The notes beneath the pieces were generated by a model that saw only the letters and a list, made by a program, of their open reading frames with translations, had not been told where the DNA came from and did not search any database. From contig CAIZOZ010000133.1 in assembly GCA_903934745.1 (NCBI GenBank), positions 1 to 28,192 on the forward strand: a stretch of DNA of 28,192 nucleotides. The letters are read 5' to 3'. Origin of the DNA: an uncultured cyanobacterium. Lineage in GTDB: Bacteria > Cyanobacteriota > Cyanobacteriia > PCC-6307 > Cyanobiaceae. The position numbers and the translations under genes were made by a program. Below are positions 1 to 8,318 of this stretch, piece by piece (the first letter of the stretch is position 1; every line of letters begins with the position of its first letter).

Positions 1-2556
1 ATCGGCAGCGAGATCCCAGGCATCCCAGAACTCCCCTCGATCGGCCCAGCGCTGCCAGCGCAAGGGGGCCGCCAGCAGGGATTCACCCTGCCCAGAAGCC
101 CCGACCAGCTGCTCCAGGCCCGCCGGCCCGATCACCGCCTCGATCAGGCCATTACCAAGCCGCCAATGGTCGGGCCCGAGCTCAGGGGCAGGAACGAACT
201 GCACCGGCTGCAGCGGCTGCCGTTCTGGCTGTGGTGGCGCTGGCTGCTGCCGAGCTGGTGGTGGCTGTGGCGTGGGCGGATGCTGGGGCAGCCGTAGCAG
301 CAGCGGCGGCAGTGGTGACGGCTCCTGCGGTTGGAGCGGCAGCGCCGGTGGCGACGCTTGCAGTGGCTCGGATGACAACTGCCCTGGCCCCAGGTGCATC
401 GATGGCGGTGCCGCCGGAGCCCCGGCGGCGTGGCGACGGCACAGTGCCAGCACCGCCACGCCGGCGGGCACAGGCCACTGAACCCAGACACCCCCCTCGG
501 CGGCGGCCTGGGCCGGCAGGGCCTGCTCCAGGCCATCGGGCTGGAGCAGGCTCCAAGCACCGGGGGGCAGCCGCAGGGTGCGAGCCATGGCCGGCAGGGG
601 CTGCAGCTGGGCCAGCCACCAGAGCTGGTCGCGGGCCTCAGCGCCGGCGGCTCCGCCGCCCGTCCCCTGGCTCTCCAGGGCGGTGCCCACCCGCTGAATT
701 TCTGTCGACGAACGAGCAGCCGGTGAGGGGGCTGGCAGCTGAGCTGCTGGCCGTGGATCGGCAGGCTGGCAAACGCCAACGCCCTGGGCCGCCGCAGCGG
801 GCTCCACCCCGGCCAGGAGCGCCTGCAGATCCCGGTCGCGCTGGGCGCGGCTGCGACGACGGGCCGCCCGCCATTGGGGCTCGGCCTGCTCGAACACCTC
901 TGGAATCGAGGTGCCCGGCAGGATGTCGTGAAACTGCTGGAACAGCAGGGGCCGCCAGTCGATCGCCGTCTCGCCCTCCCCAGCAGTCGCAGCGCCTGGC
1001 TGACCAAGTCCAGCCGCCGGGCCAACCGCAGCCCCCCCGCCCACGGCCAGGAGCAGGGCCCGGGCCAGCTCCGCCTCGCGCAGCAGCCGCTCCAGGCTGC
1101 GGTTGTGCCGCTTCTGATCCGGCCGGCTGGTGGCACAGCCGCGGTGCAGCTCCAGATAAAGCTCGTCCCGCCAGACCGGCAACTGGGGTGCCAAGGGTTT
1201 CAGCCGCTCGAGATAGGCGCGCAGGGTGCCGTGCTGCTGGGGTATGGCAGCCGGTTGCTGCTGCCACAAAGCCAGCTGCTCCAGCAGCTCGGCGGTGGGT
1301 CCACCGCCGTGATCACCGACCCCCGGCAGCCAGAGGGCCTCGCCGATCCCGGTGGCCCGCTGCCAGTCCAGGCGGAAGGTCTCGATCGCCAGCGGATCAC
1401 CATCGGTGCCGATCGGCGCCGTCATCAGGGCCAGCACCTCGCTGCCGCAGCGACTGCGCCAGCGGAACAGCCGATGGGGGAAAGGGTTGGTGGCGTTCCA
1501 GGCCAGCTTGTGGGTGCAGAACCAACTCACCCCGGTGGCGGCCGCCACGGCCGGCAGGCCGGCGGCGAAACCGAAGCTGTCGGGCAACCAGGCCAGGTTG
1601 TGGCACCACTCCGGGAAGGCCCGCTGGCTGTAGTGCTGCCCCTCCTGAAACTGGCGCAGCAGCGAGGCGGTATCGATCAGCACGCAGTCGCTCTCGACCC
1701 AGGGACCATTCAGCGGCTCCCAGCGGCCAGCCCGCATCGCCGCACGGATGCGGGCGAACAGGGCCGGCCGCTGTAGCTCCAGCCAGGCGTAGAGAGCCGG
1801 GGTCGAATGGCCGAAATGGAGCTGGGGGAAGCGCTCCATCAGCGCCAGGGTGGAGACGAAGGTGCGCTCAGCCGCCCGCCAGGTGTCGGCCACCGGCCAG
1901 AGCCAGGCGAGATCGAGATGGGCATGACCGAGCACCTGCACGGATCCACTGGCGGCTGCCTCGGGGCAGCCGCGTTGCCGTCGCAGCGCCGCCAGGGCCG
2001 CCAGGCTGGGGGCCAGCAGACCGTCGGGATCAGCCGGATCGAGCGGTTCGAGTTCCAGCCGGCTGTGGATCAGGGCGCCGTCGTCGTGGCAGGGACTGCG
2101 CAAGCGCAACTCCAGTTCCAGGGGCTCGCCTGCCCACCAGCGCTCGGGCAGGGGCCAGCGACAGGCGGTATCGAACAGATCACCGCCATGAACGGGCTGC
2201 CCGTCAACCAGCAACGCCATCCCATCCGCCCACCAGCGCAGACAGAGGCGCGCCACCGCCCGCTCGGGCCCGAGGGTTCGCCAGGCCTGATCACAGACCA
2301 GACGCAAGCGCAGCTGCAGCCACTGGCCGCCCCGCGGCCAGATGATCAGGCCGCGGGCTGCCCAGTCGGGCCGCTGGGCCCGCCCCCAGGGATCTTCAAG
2401 GGCCGGCCGAGGGCCGGCGGCCCCCCGCTGCGCGAGCCAGAGGGACTGGAGATCAAGGGTCGGGTCCAAGGGCAAACGTGACTGAAACGTTTCAATCCAG
2501 GCAGGAAGACGCTGCTCCAGGCCCCCTGCCATCTTGGATGGCCATTCAAGCCCCAT
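1..2556 (-). CDS. alpha-mannosidase, GH38 family (3' end cut by window edge)
   Basis: The frame is open from an ATG at 2556 to the left edge (852 codons), so the last roughly 150-200 residues are missing. GH38 enzymes are retaining, zinc-dependent alpha-mannosidases. The metal-site signature HAHLDLAW is present, with H213 and D215. The likely nucleophile is D290 in WVESD, and the fourth ligand is H416 in GDHGGGPT. Other family landmarks are PDSFGF and THKLAWN. About 200 residues precede the catalytic core, as in other bacterial members. No signal peptide is seen, so it is probably cytoplasmic. Residues about 595-620 and 725-790 are rich in Pro, Gln and Ala, which is unusual inside this fold. 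An ATG at 2532 is an alternative start; neither has a clear Shine-Dalgarno. It is divergent from psbI with 75 bases between them. The natural substrate cannot be told from sequence. Confidence 0.9.
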   Translation of the reverse strand, partial: MGLEWPSKMAGGLEQRLPAWIETFQSRLPLDPTLDLQSLWLAQRGAAGPRPALEDPWGRAQRPDWAARGLIIWPRGGQWLQLRLRLVCDQAWRTLGPERAVARLCLRWWADGMALLVDGQPVHGGDLFDTACRWPLPERWWAGEPLELELRLRSPCHDDGALIHSRLELEPLDPADPDGLLAPSLAALAALRRQRGCPEAAASGSVQVLGHAHLDLAWLWPVADTWRAAERTFVSTLALMERFPQLHFGHSTPALYAWLELQRPALFARIRAAMRAGRWEPLNGPWVESDCVLIDTASLLRQFQEGQHYSQRAFPEWCHNLAWLPDSFGFAAGLPAVAAATGVSWFCTHKLAWNATNPFPHRLFRWRSRCGSEVLALMTAPIGTDGDPLAIETFRLDWQRATGIGEALWLPGVGDHGGGPTAELLEQLALWQQQPAAIPQQHGTLRAYLERLKPLAPQLPVWRDELYLELHRGCATSRPDQKRHNRSLERLLREAELARALLLAVGGGAAVGPAAGLGQPGAATAGEGETAIDWRPLLFQQFHDILPGTSIPEVFEQAEPQWRAARRRSRAQRDRDLQALLAGVEPAAAAQGVGVCQPADPRPAAQLPAPSPAARSSTEIQRVGTALESQGTGGGAAGAEARDQLWWLAQLQPLPAMARTLRLPPGAWSLLQPDGLEQALPAQAAAEGGVWVQWPVPAGVAVLALCRRHAAGAPAAPPSMHLGPGQLSSEPLQASPPALPLQPQEPSPLPPLLLRLPQHPPTPQPPPARQQPAPPQPERQPLQPVQFVPAPELGPDHWRLGNGLIEAVIGPAGLEQLVGASGQGESLLAAPLRWQRWADRGEFWDAWDLAAD

Positions 2557-2631
2557 AGGATGACGCGGCTGCCGTTGGGTCCACCAGACCCCTCCCGGCG
2601 CCTGTCACTCCCTGTCACCCGCCGGACAGCC

Positions 2632-2751
2632 ATGCTCGCCCTCAAGATCTCGGTCTACTCGGTCGTTTTCTTCTTTATCGGGATCTTCGTGTTCGGCTTC
2701 CTGGCCAGCGATCCCAGCCGCACCCCCAGCCGCAAGGATCTCGAAGACTGA
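2632..2751 (+). CDS. psbI: photosystem II reaction center protein I
   Basis: This 39-residue protein is a standard PsbI. It begins MLALKISVYSVV, has one membrane helix at residues about 4-24, and ends with the conserved charged tail SDPSRTPSRKDLED. PsbI is a single-pass thylakoid subunit next to the D1 and CP43 side of photosystem II, and helps early assembly and stability. The frame is open further upstream, but the family length and the conserved N-terminus fix the ATG at 2632. It lies between the divergent mannosidase gene and a downstream co-oriented LptD-like gene 128 bases away. No functional link to either neighbour is evident. Confidence 0.97.
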   Translation: MLALKISVYSVVFFFIGIFVFGFLASDPSRTPSRKDLED

Positions 2752-2766
2752 ACCCAACCAGCTCCA

Positions 2767-2784
2767 TCCCGGCTGAATCCGGGA
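2767..2784 (+). terminator. weak stem-loop after psbI
   Basis: A perfect 6-bp inverted repeat, TCCCGG and CCGGGA around CTGAAT, starts 16 bases after the psbI stop. No T-run follows, so it may be an mRNA 3'-end stabiliser rather than a true intrinsic terminator. Confidence 0.3.
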
Positions 2785-2879
2785 GGCACCCATCACAACA
2801 ACCGGTCTGAGCCGACCACGGTCCTGTTGACCCACGTGGCAGGATCGCCGGCGACCTGACCCACGATTCCCGGCTACCT

Positions 2880-5800
2880 GTGCTGCCTCCCAACCGGACA
2901 GTCCGCAGGGCCACAACCGTTGCCGGTCTTGGGCTGGCCGGAGTTCTGTTGCTGGGTGCCCAACCGGCCCCGGCTCAGGACCTGATCCAGCGGTCCCAGC
3001 CCCCAGCCTCCTATCCGATTGAGCCGCCGCCGCCGCTGGACGGGCCACGTCCCTTGGCCCAGACATCGACAGCTGCCGGCCAGGACAGCCCTCCCAGCCC
3101 CACCAGGCTGCCGGCGGATCTGAATCCCTTTGCCGCGGCGACCAAGCCAGGCACTGCGGCTGACCTCCGCACCAAACCGGGCGCCACAGCGCCCTCCCCC
3201 GTCCTGACTGCGGCAGTGCCGTTGGATCTGGAGCTCAAGGCCGATCGCCAGGGCTACGACGCCCAGATGCGTCGTTTCGTCAGCAGCGGCCATGTTTCAG
3301 CCCGGCTGGCGGGCGCCAGGCTGCTGGCCGACCGGATTGAGATCGACACCGAATCGCGCACGCTCTACGCCTATGGCAGCGTCCGCTTGCAGCGGGGCAT
3401 GCAATACATGCAGGCCAGCCGGCTGCGCTACAGCCTGCTGGAAGGCAGGGGTGAACTGGAGGACGTCTACGGCGTGCTCGATCTCGACGGCAGCCAGACC
3501 GACTTTGACCTGGCCGCCATGCCCTCGGTGCCGCTGACACCGGCGGAGCCGCTGGCCTGTCCACCGACGATTCCGGCCCCACCCCAGTGGCACCCCTACC
3601 CCTGGGCCGTGACCACCTGGGCAGGCCAGATGTTCGCCGCCAACTTCGGCGACACCTTCATTTTCAAAGGTCGAGCGCGGCCGGAATACCTCACCGGAGT
3701 GGGCCTGCAGCGTCGCCTGATCGATGCCGGTCCCCTGGCTCTGGAGCTGGACGCCAACCTGCTCGGTCACCGGGCCGCCCAGCAGCCCGGGGGCCCCTAT
3801 AACCAGGCGGTGCCCAATGCCGATACGCCCGCCCAGGGCTTCGCCGAGGCGACGGTGGGCTTCGGCGCACGGCTGTGGCTGCAACCCTGGCTGAGCCTTT
3901 ATTTCGTCGAAGGCGTCAGCCTGCTCAGCCGGCCGAGCAACTACGAAAAAACCTTCCGCAAGAACTACAGCACCTTCCTCAACTACCTGGCCTTTGAGGT
4001 CGAAGCGCTGGTCAACCCGCGCTGGTCCGCCGTCGGCCGCATTCACCATCGCTCCGGCGCCTATGGGGTGTACAGCGGGGTGAGCGAAGGCAGCAACGCC
4101 TACCTGCTCGGCCTGCGCTACCGCTGGGGTCAGACCAAGCCGATTGTGCCGCCGCTGGAGCTACCGCCGGCCCAGGGATGTCCCGGGGCACCGGAGCCCG
4201 GCCAGGACAAGCCGGAGAGCCTGGCGGATCAACTGCAGGTGGTGACCATGGGCCCCAGGCGCCTGGCCCAGGCCCCGGCCGCAGCAACGGGTCCAGCCGT
4301 AACAGCCACCGCCCCGGGCAGCACGGGCGGCCCCCAAGCCGCCAACCCCCAGAGCGCCAACCAGCGGCCCACGGGGCGCCAGGGCACCTGGGCCGCGGCC
4401 TGGGAACAGGAGCGCCAACGCCGGGTGGCGATCGCTGCGCTCGATCAACGCGTCACCAACGTGCAGTTCCAGCAGAGCCTGGTGGCCGAGCGGCGCCGGG
4501 GCTTCCCCAATGCCTCCCTCTCCACCGACACCGCCAACAACTTCGGCGGTGTCCGACCCAGCCAGCTCAGCAGTCTCTCCACCTCGAGCAACAAACAACT
4601 GGTGCGCGGCACGATCAGCCGCTGGCGCTTCCAGGCCCGGCGCCTGCGGATCACGCCCACCACCTTCAGCGGCGATCGCGTCGGCTTCAGCAACGACCCC
4701 TTCACCCCGGCCCAGTCGTGGCTGGATTCGGAGAACGTGGTAGCCACACTCCAGGCCAATGGCGACACGGTGATCAAGGCCTCCCGCAATCGCCTGCGGC
4801 TGGAGGATCGGCTGCCGATCTCGGTGACGCGCAGCACCACGATCCAAAAACAGGAAGACGTCGACAACCGCCTGGTGTTCAGCTACGACCAAGAAGACCG
4901 CGACGGTTATTACTTCGGCTACAAGATTCCGATTGCCTTCGGCGCCAAAGGCACCACCACCTTGACCCTGGAACCCCAGTTCCTGGCACAACGGGCCATC
5001 AACGGCAGCACCGAGGTGTATCCCCTGCCCGGCCAGCCGGTGCAATCCGCCGGGGTGTATCAACCCGCGACCACCAGCGACCTGTTCGGCCTGGAGGCCA
5101 AGCTGAACGGAACACTGCTGGGTTTCAACAGCAGCGCCCGGTTGGATCTCTCCACCTTCAATCCGGAGAACATCCCGGATGGCACGCGTAGCTGGGCTGA
5201 AATGGCACGCAACCTGCGCGTGCCGCTGCTGGGAGACACCACCGCCCGGCTGTTCGGGGCCTACCGCTTCCGCACCTGGAACGGCACCCTCGGCGAACAG
5301 GACATTTACACCGCCTACGGCCTGTCCTTCGACGACACCGGCATCCTGCCAGCCTGGGGCCGACTGAGCACCAGTTACTACTGGCGGGCCGGCGTCGGCA
5401 ACTACCAGAGCAACCCTTACCAGAGCACCAATCTCAGCGATCTCTGGCGGGCCAATGCGATCGGCTCCGTCAACCTCAGCTACAACATCTGGACCGGCAA
5501 ACCAGCTGCGCTCACGGTCGATAAAGCCTTCCTCAACACCGCCCAACCGGTGATCCCCGGCCTGAGCCTCAACGCCAACCTGCTGGGCACGATGGCTTAT
5601 TACGGCGATGGCACCAACCAGAACACCATCGGCTTCTCAGGTGGCCCCACACTCACCCTGGGCCACTTCGTGCGTCCCTTCCTTGATTACACCCAGCTCA
5701 CGATCACCGGCGGCGGCACCCTCAAGCAGGGCATCAGCCCCCTGAGCTTCGACCGGGCCGTGGACCTCAACACCCTCGGCATCGGCCTGACCCAGCAACT

Positions 5801-6059
5801 GGTGGGCCCGCTGGTGTTCAGCGGTGGCCTCGGCCTGAACGTCGATCCCAATTCACCGAACTACGGCGAGGTCACCGGCTCCTACCTCGAGCTGCGCTGG
5901 CAACGGCGCGCCTACGAAATCGGCCTCTTCTACAGCCCCTATGACGGCCTCGGCGGCCTGCGGATCAAGCTCAACGACTTCAACTTCAAGGGCACCGGCC
6001 GCCCCTTCGTCCCCTACACCTACAACCCCAGCCAGGCGATCCTGAATCGCCCCTTCTGA
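2880..6059 (+). CDS. LptD/OstA-like outer-membrane protein with DUF3769 barrel
   Basis: This 1059-residue protein starts at GTG. It has a signal peptide (residues 1-33, cleavage after PAPAQ) and a Pro-rich linker to about 110. An OstA/LptA-like repeat domain follows (about 115-205: LELKADRQGYDAQ, DRIEIDTESRTLYAYGSV). A beta-strand region spans about 240-417, then an Ala/Gln/Pro linker about 425-520, then a long C-terminal barrel about 575-1059 of the cyanobacterial DUF3769 type. It ends in Phe, as outer-membrane barrels do. The likely role is insertion of lipopolysaccharide or related lipids into the outer membrane. The middle region resembles lipid A deacylase PagL and has H390, S392 and E403 in a similar arrangement (see findings). 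It could be co-transcribed with psbI, but a weak hairpin lies between. I am confident of the family and less so of the transport role. Confidence 0.85.
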   Translation: MLPPNRTVRRATTVAGLGLAGVLLLGAQPAPAQDLIQRSQPPASYPIEPPPPLDGPRPLAQTSTAAGQDSPPSPTRLPADLNPFAAATKPGTAADLRTKPGATAPSPVLTAAVPLDLELKADRQGYDAQMRRFVSSGHVSARLAGARLLADRIEIDTESRTLYAYGSVRLQRGMQYMQASRLRYSLLEGRGELEDVYGVLDLDGSQTDFDLAAMPSVPLTPAEPLACPPTIPAPPQWHPYPWAVTTWAGQMFAANFGDTFIFKGRARPEYLTGVGLQRRLIDAGPLALELDANLLGHRAAQQPGGPYNQAVPNADTPAQGFAEATVGFGARLWLQPWLSLYFVEGVSLLSRPSNYEKTFRKNYSTFLNYLAFEVEALVNPRWSAVGRIHHRSGAYGVYSGVSEGSNAYLLGLRYRWGQTKPIVPPLELPPAQGCPGAPEPGQDKPESLADQLQVVTMGPRRLAQAPAAATGPAVTATAPGSTGGPQAANPQSANQRPTGRQGTWAAAWEQERQRRVAIAALDQRVTNVQFQQSLVAERRRGFPNASLSTDTANNFGGVRPSQLSSLSTSSNKQLVRGTISRWRFQARRLRITPTTFSGDRVGFSNDPFTPAQSWLDSENVVATLQANGDTVIKASRNRLRLEDRLPISVTRSTTIQKQEDVDNRLVFSYDQEDRDGYYFGYKIPIAFGAKGTTTLTLEPQFLAQRAINGSTEVYPLPGQPVQSAGVYQPATTSDLFGLEAKLNGTLLGFNSSARLDLSTFNPENIPDGTRSWAEMARNLRVPLLGDTTARLFGAYRFRTWNGTLGEQDIYTAYGLSFDDTGILPAWGRLSTSYYWRAGVGNYQSNPYQSTNLSDLWRANAIGSVNLSYNIWTGKPAALTVDKAFLNTAQPVIPGLSLNANLLGTMAYYGDGTNQNTIGFSGGPTLTLGHFVRPFLDYTQLTITGGGTLKQGISPLSFDRAVDLNTLGIGLTQQLVGPLVFSGGLGLNVDPNSPNYGEVTGSYLELRWQRRAYEIGLFYSPYDGLGGLRIKLNDFNFKGTGRPFVPYTYNPSQAILNRPF

Positions 6060-6067
6060 GCAGCGGC

Positions 6068-6109
6068 GATCAGGCTGAGCTGGCTGCACCCAGCCCGATC
6101 AGCTTGATC
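6068..6109. terminator. long imperfect hairpin between convergent genes
   Basis: Two 19-base arms (6068-6086 and 6091-6109) pair at 16 of 19 positions around the loop CACC. The hairpin sits between the convergent LptD-like gene and leuD and covers the leuD stop codon at 6099. It would work in both directions, but there is no T-run on either side, so intrinsic termination is not proven. Confidence 0.45.
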
Positions 6110-6773
6110 CAGCCCCAAATTCACTCAGGTAGGGGAGCCGACTGGCGGTGCGCCTGAGCGCCTCGTCGTGGGCCACCAGCTGGCTGGTGCCATCCCACTG
6201 ACCGCTCACCAACATGCGATGGGGGCCCTGGGCCAGGCTCAGGGACCAGCGGCGCTCGCCGGGGGACTCGGCGCTACCGAGCAGACGCACCTCCAGGGCT
6301 TCCAGCTCCAGCACCACCTCGGCCGCTGGATCGGTGCTGATCGCCTGCTGCAGAGCCAGGGCATCGGCATGGCTGGCCGTGAGGCAGGGAATGCCCATCA
6401 CCAGGCAATTGCCGAAGAAGATCTCCGAAAAGCTCTCCCCGATCAGCGCCCGGATCCCCCAGCGCATCAACGCCTGGGGCGCGTGTTCGCGGCTGGAGCC
6501 GCAGCCGAAATTGCGGTTGACCAGCAGGATCGCGGCGCCCTGATGCTGGGGTCGGTCGAACGGATGGTCACCCTGCAGCTCACGGCGGTCGTCGGCGAAG
6601 GCACCGGCCGCCAGCGCTTCAAAACTGACGCACTTGAGGAAGCGGGCGGGGATGATCCGGTCGGTGTCGATATCGTCGCCGACCACAGCCACAGCGCGGC
6701 CGCGACAGCTCGGGATCGGACCACTGGGGAATGGGGCGGGGCTGGCCGCCCCTGGCTGGACTGGGCTACTCAT
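6099..6773 (-). CDS. leuD: 3-isopropylmalate dehydratase small subunit
   Basis: LeuD is the swivelling small subunit of isopropylmalate isomerase. With LeuC it converts 2-isopropylmalate to 3-isopropylmalate in leucine synthesis. The protein has 224 residues, slightly long for the family because of about 20 extra Pro/Ser/Ala residues at the N-terminus. The signature motifs are DDIDTDRIIPARF (about residues 33-45) and NFGCGSSREHAP (88-99), followed by ESFSEIFFGN. Its ATG overlaps the leuC stop by four bases (ATGA), so the two are translationally coupled and should be made in equal amounts. An internal start nearer to the first core motif cannot be excluded, but the coupling argues for this one. 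Confidence 0.96.
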   Translation of the reverse strand: MSSPVQPGAASPAPFPSGPIPSCRGRAVAVVGDDIDTDRIIPARFLKCVSFEALAAGAFADDRRELQGDHPFDRPQHQGAAILLVNRNFGCGSSREHAPQALMRWGIRALIGESFSEIFFGNCLVMGIPCLTASHADALALQQAISTDPAAEVVLELEALEVRLLGSAESPGERRWSLSLAQGPHRMLVSGQWDGTSQLVAHDEALRRTASRLPYLSEFGAGSS

Positions 6774-8218
6774 CGACTCGAGCTGGCAGGGGACGGAGAA
6801 GCGGCAGCGGTGGCGGGCAGCAGATCACGCACATCCGTGACGTGGCCACAGACGGCAGCGGCGGCCACCATGGCCGGGCTCATCAGCAAGGTGCGGCCAC
6901 TGGCGGAGCCCTGGCGACCCTTGAAGTTGCGGTTGGAGGAGCTGGCGCTGATCTGGCGGCCCTCGAGCCGATCCGGATTCATCGCCAGGCACATCGAGCA
7001 ACCGGGCTCGCGCCATTCGAAGCCGGCGGCGCGGAACACCGCATCGAGACCCTCGGCCTCGGCGGCGGCCGCCACCTGCTCCGATCCCGGCACCACGAAG
7101 GCCTTGATACCAGGAGCCACCTGGCGGCCCTTGGCCACGGCGGCGGCGGCCCGCAGATCACTGAGGCGGCCATTGGTGCAGCTGCCGATGAAGCAGACAT
7201 CCACCGGCACCCCGGCAATCGGTGCCCCCGGCACCAGGTCCATGTAGCGGTAGGCCTCCTCGGCGATCGGTCGCTCATCGGGCTCCAGCTGCGCGGCGGT
7301 GGGCACCATCTCATTGACGCCAATGCCCTGGGCCGGGGTGATGCCCCAGGTGACGGTGGGCGCAATCAGAGCGGCATCGAACACCACCTCATCGTCAAAG
7401 ACAGCCTCAGCACCACTGGCCAGGGAGCGCCACCAGTCCACCGCGCGGGCCCAGGCCTCACCCACCGGCGCCTGGGGTCTGCCCTGCAGGTAGGCGAAGG
7501 TGGTGGCATCGGGATTGACGTAGCCACAGCGGGCGCCGCCCTCGATCGCCATGTTGCAGAGGGTCATGCGCTCCTCCATCGAAAGCGCCTCGATGGTGCC
7601 ACCGGCGAATTCATAGGCGTAGCCCACACCAGCCTTGACCCCCAGCATCCGAATGATGTGCAGGATCAGATCCTTGGCGGCAACACCGCTCTGCAGGGCG
7701 CCCTCCACCCGGATGCGGCGCACCTTGAGCTTGTTCATCGCCAGGCTCTGACTGGCGAGCACATCGCGCACCTGGCTGGTGCCGATGCCGAAGGCGATCG
7801 CACCGAAGGCGCCGTGGGTGGAGGTGTGGGAATCACCGCAGGCCACGGTCATGCCGGGCTGGGTGAGGCCGAGTTCGGGGGCGATCACGTGGACGATGCC
7901 CTGGCGGCCACTGCCCAGCCCATGCAGGGTGATGCCGTGCTCAGCGCAGTTGCGCTCCAGGGTGGCCAGCATCTCCTCCGCCAGCGGATCAGCGAACGGC
8001 CGCGCCTGGGAGGTGGTGGGCACGATGTGATCCACCGTGGCCACGGTGCGCTCAGGATGGCGCACCCCCAGGCCCAGATCCCGCAGGGCCGAAAACGCCT
8101 GGGGGCTGGTCACCTCATGGATGAGATGCAGGCCGATGAACAGCTGGGTGGCGCCGCCGGGCAGCTCGGCAACCCGGTGCAGCTCCCAGACTTTGTCGTA
8201 GAGGGTGCCGGCGCTCAC
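6770..8218 (-). CDS. leuC: 3-isopropylmalate dehydratase large subunit
   Basis: LeuC is the iron-sulfur subunit of isopropylmalate isomerase, an aconitase-family enzyme. It has 482 residues, close to the usual 465-475, with a short Ala/Ser/Pro tail. The three cluster ligands are visible: C347 in GSCTNG, and C407 and C410 in PGCSMC. Other aconitase landmarks are DHIVPT, GDSHTSTHGAFG and SSNRNFKGRQG. The start is GTG at 8218; no better upstream start or Shine-Dalgarno is seen. leuD follows with a four-base overlap. A 100-base gap separates it from the upstream dehydrogenase gene, so the pair may have its own promoter there. That gap contains the short inverted pair GCTTCGC and GCGAAGC. Confidence 0.97.
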   Translation of the reverse strand: MSAGTLYDKVWELHRVAELPGGATQLFIGLHLIHEVTSPQAFSALRDLGLGVRHPERTVATVDHIVPTTSQARPFADPLAEEMLATLERNCAEHGITLHGLGSGRQGIVHVIAPELGLTQPGMTVACGDSHTSTHGAFGAIAFGIGTSQVRDVLASQSLAMNKLKVRRIRVEGALQSGVAAKDLILHIIRMLGVKAGVGYAYEFAGGTIEALSMEERMTLCNMAIEGGARCGYVNPDATTFAYLQGRPQAPVGEAWARAVDWWRSLASGAEAVFDDEVVFDAALIAPTVTWGITPAQGIGVNEMVPTAAQLEPDERPIAEEAYRYMDLVPGAPIAGVPVDVCFIGSCTNGRLSDLRAAAAVAKGRQVAPGIKAFVVPGSEQVAAAAEAEGLDAVFRAAGFEWREPGCSMCLAMNPDRLEGRQISASSSNRNFKGRQGSASGRTLLMSPAMVAAAAVCGHVTDVRDLLPATAAASPSPASSSR

Positions 8219-8318
8219 CGTGGCTTCGCGAGGGAACGAGCCACCCTAAAACCGGGCGGGAGCGAAGCACCAAGACACCAAGGCGGCTGGGGAACGGCGA
8301 TCCCTCTCCAGGCACCTC

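Noticed and set aside
231..2345. A 704-codon open frame on plus opposite the mannosidase gene
   Set aside because: Its product is almost only Arg, Ala, Pro and Gly with no domain. The minus frame has a full GH38 active site. It is a composition shadow.
4161..5546. A 461-codon minus-strand frame opposite the LptD-like gene
   Set aside because: The plus frame has a signal peptide and barrel pattern; the minus product resembles no family and is a GC-codon artefact.
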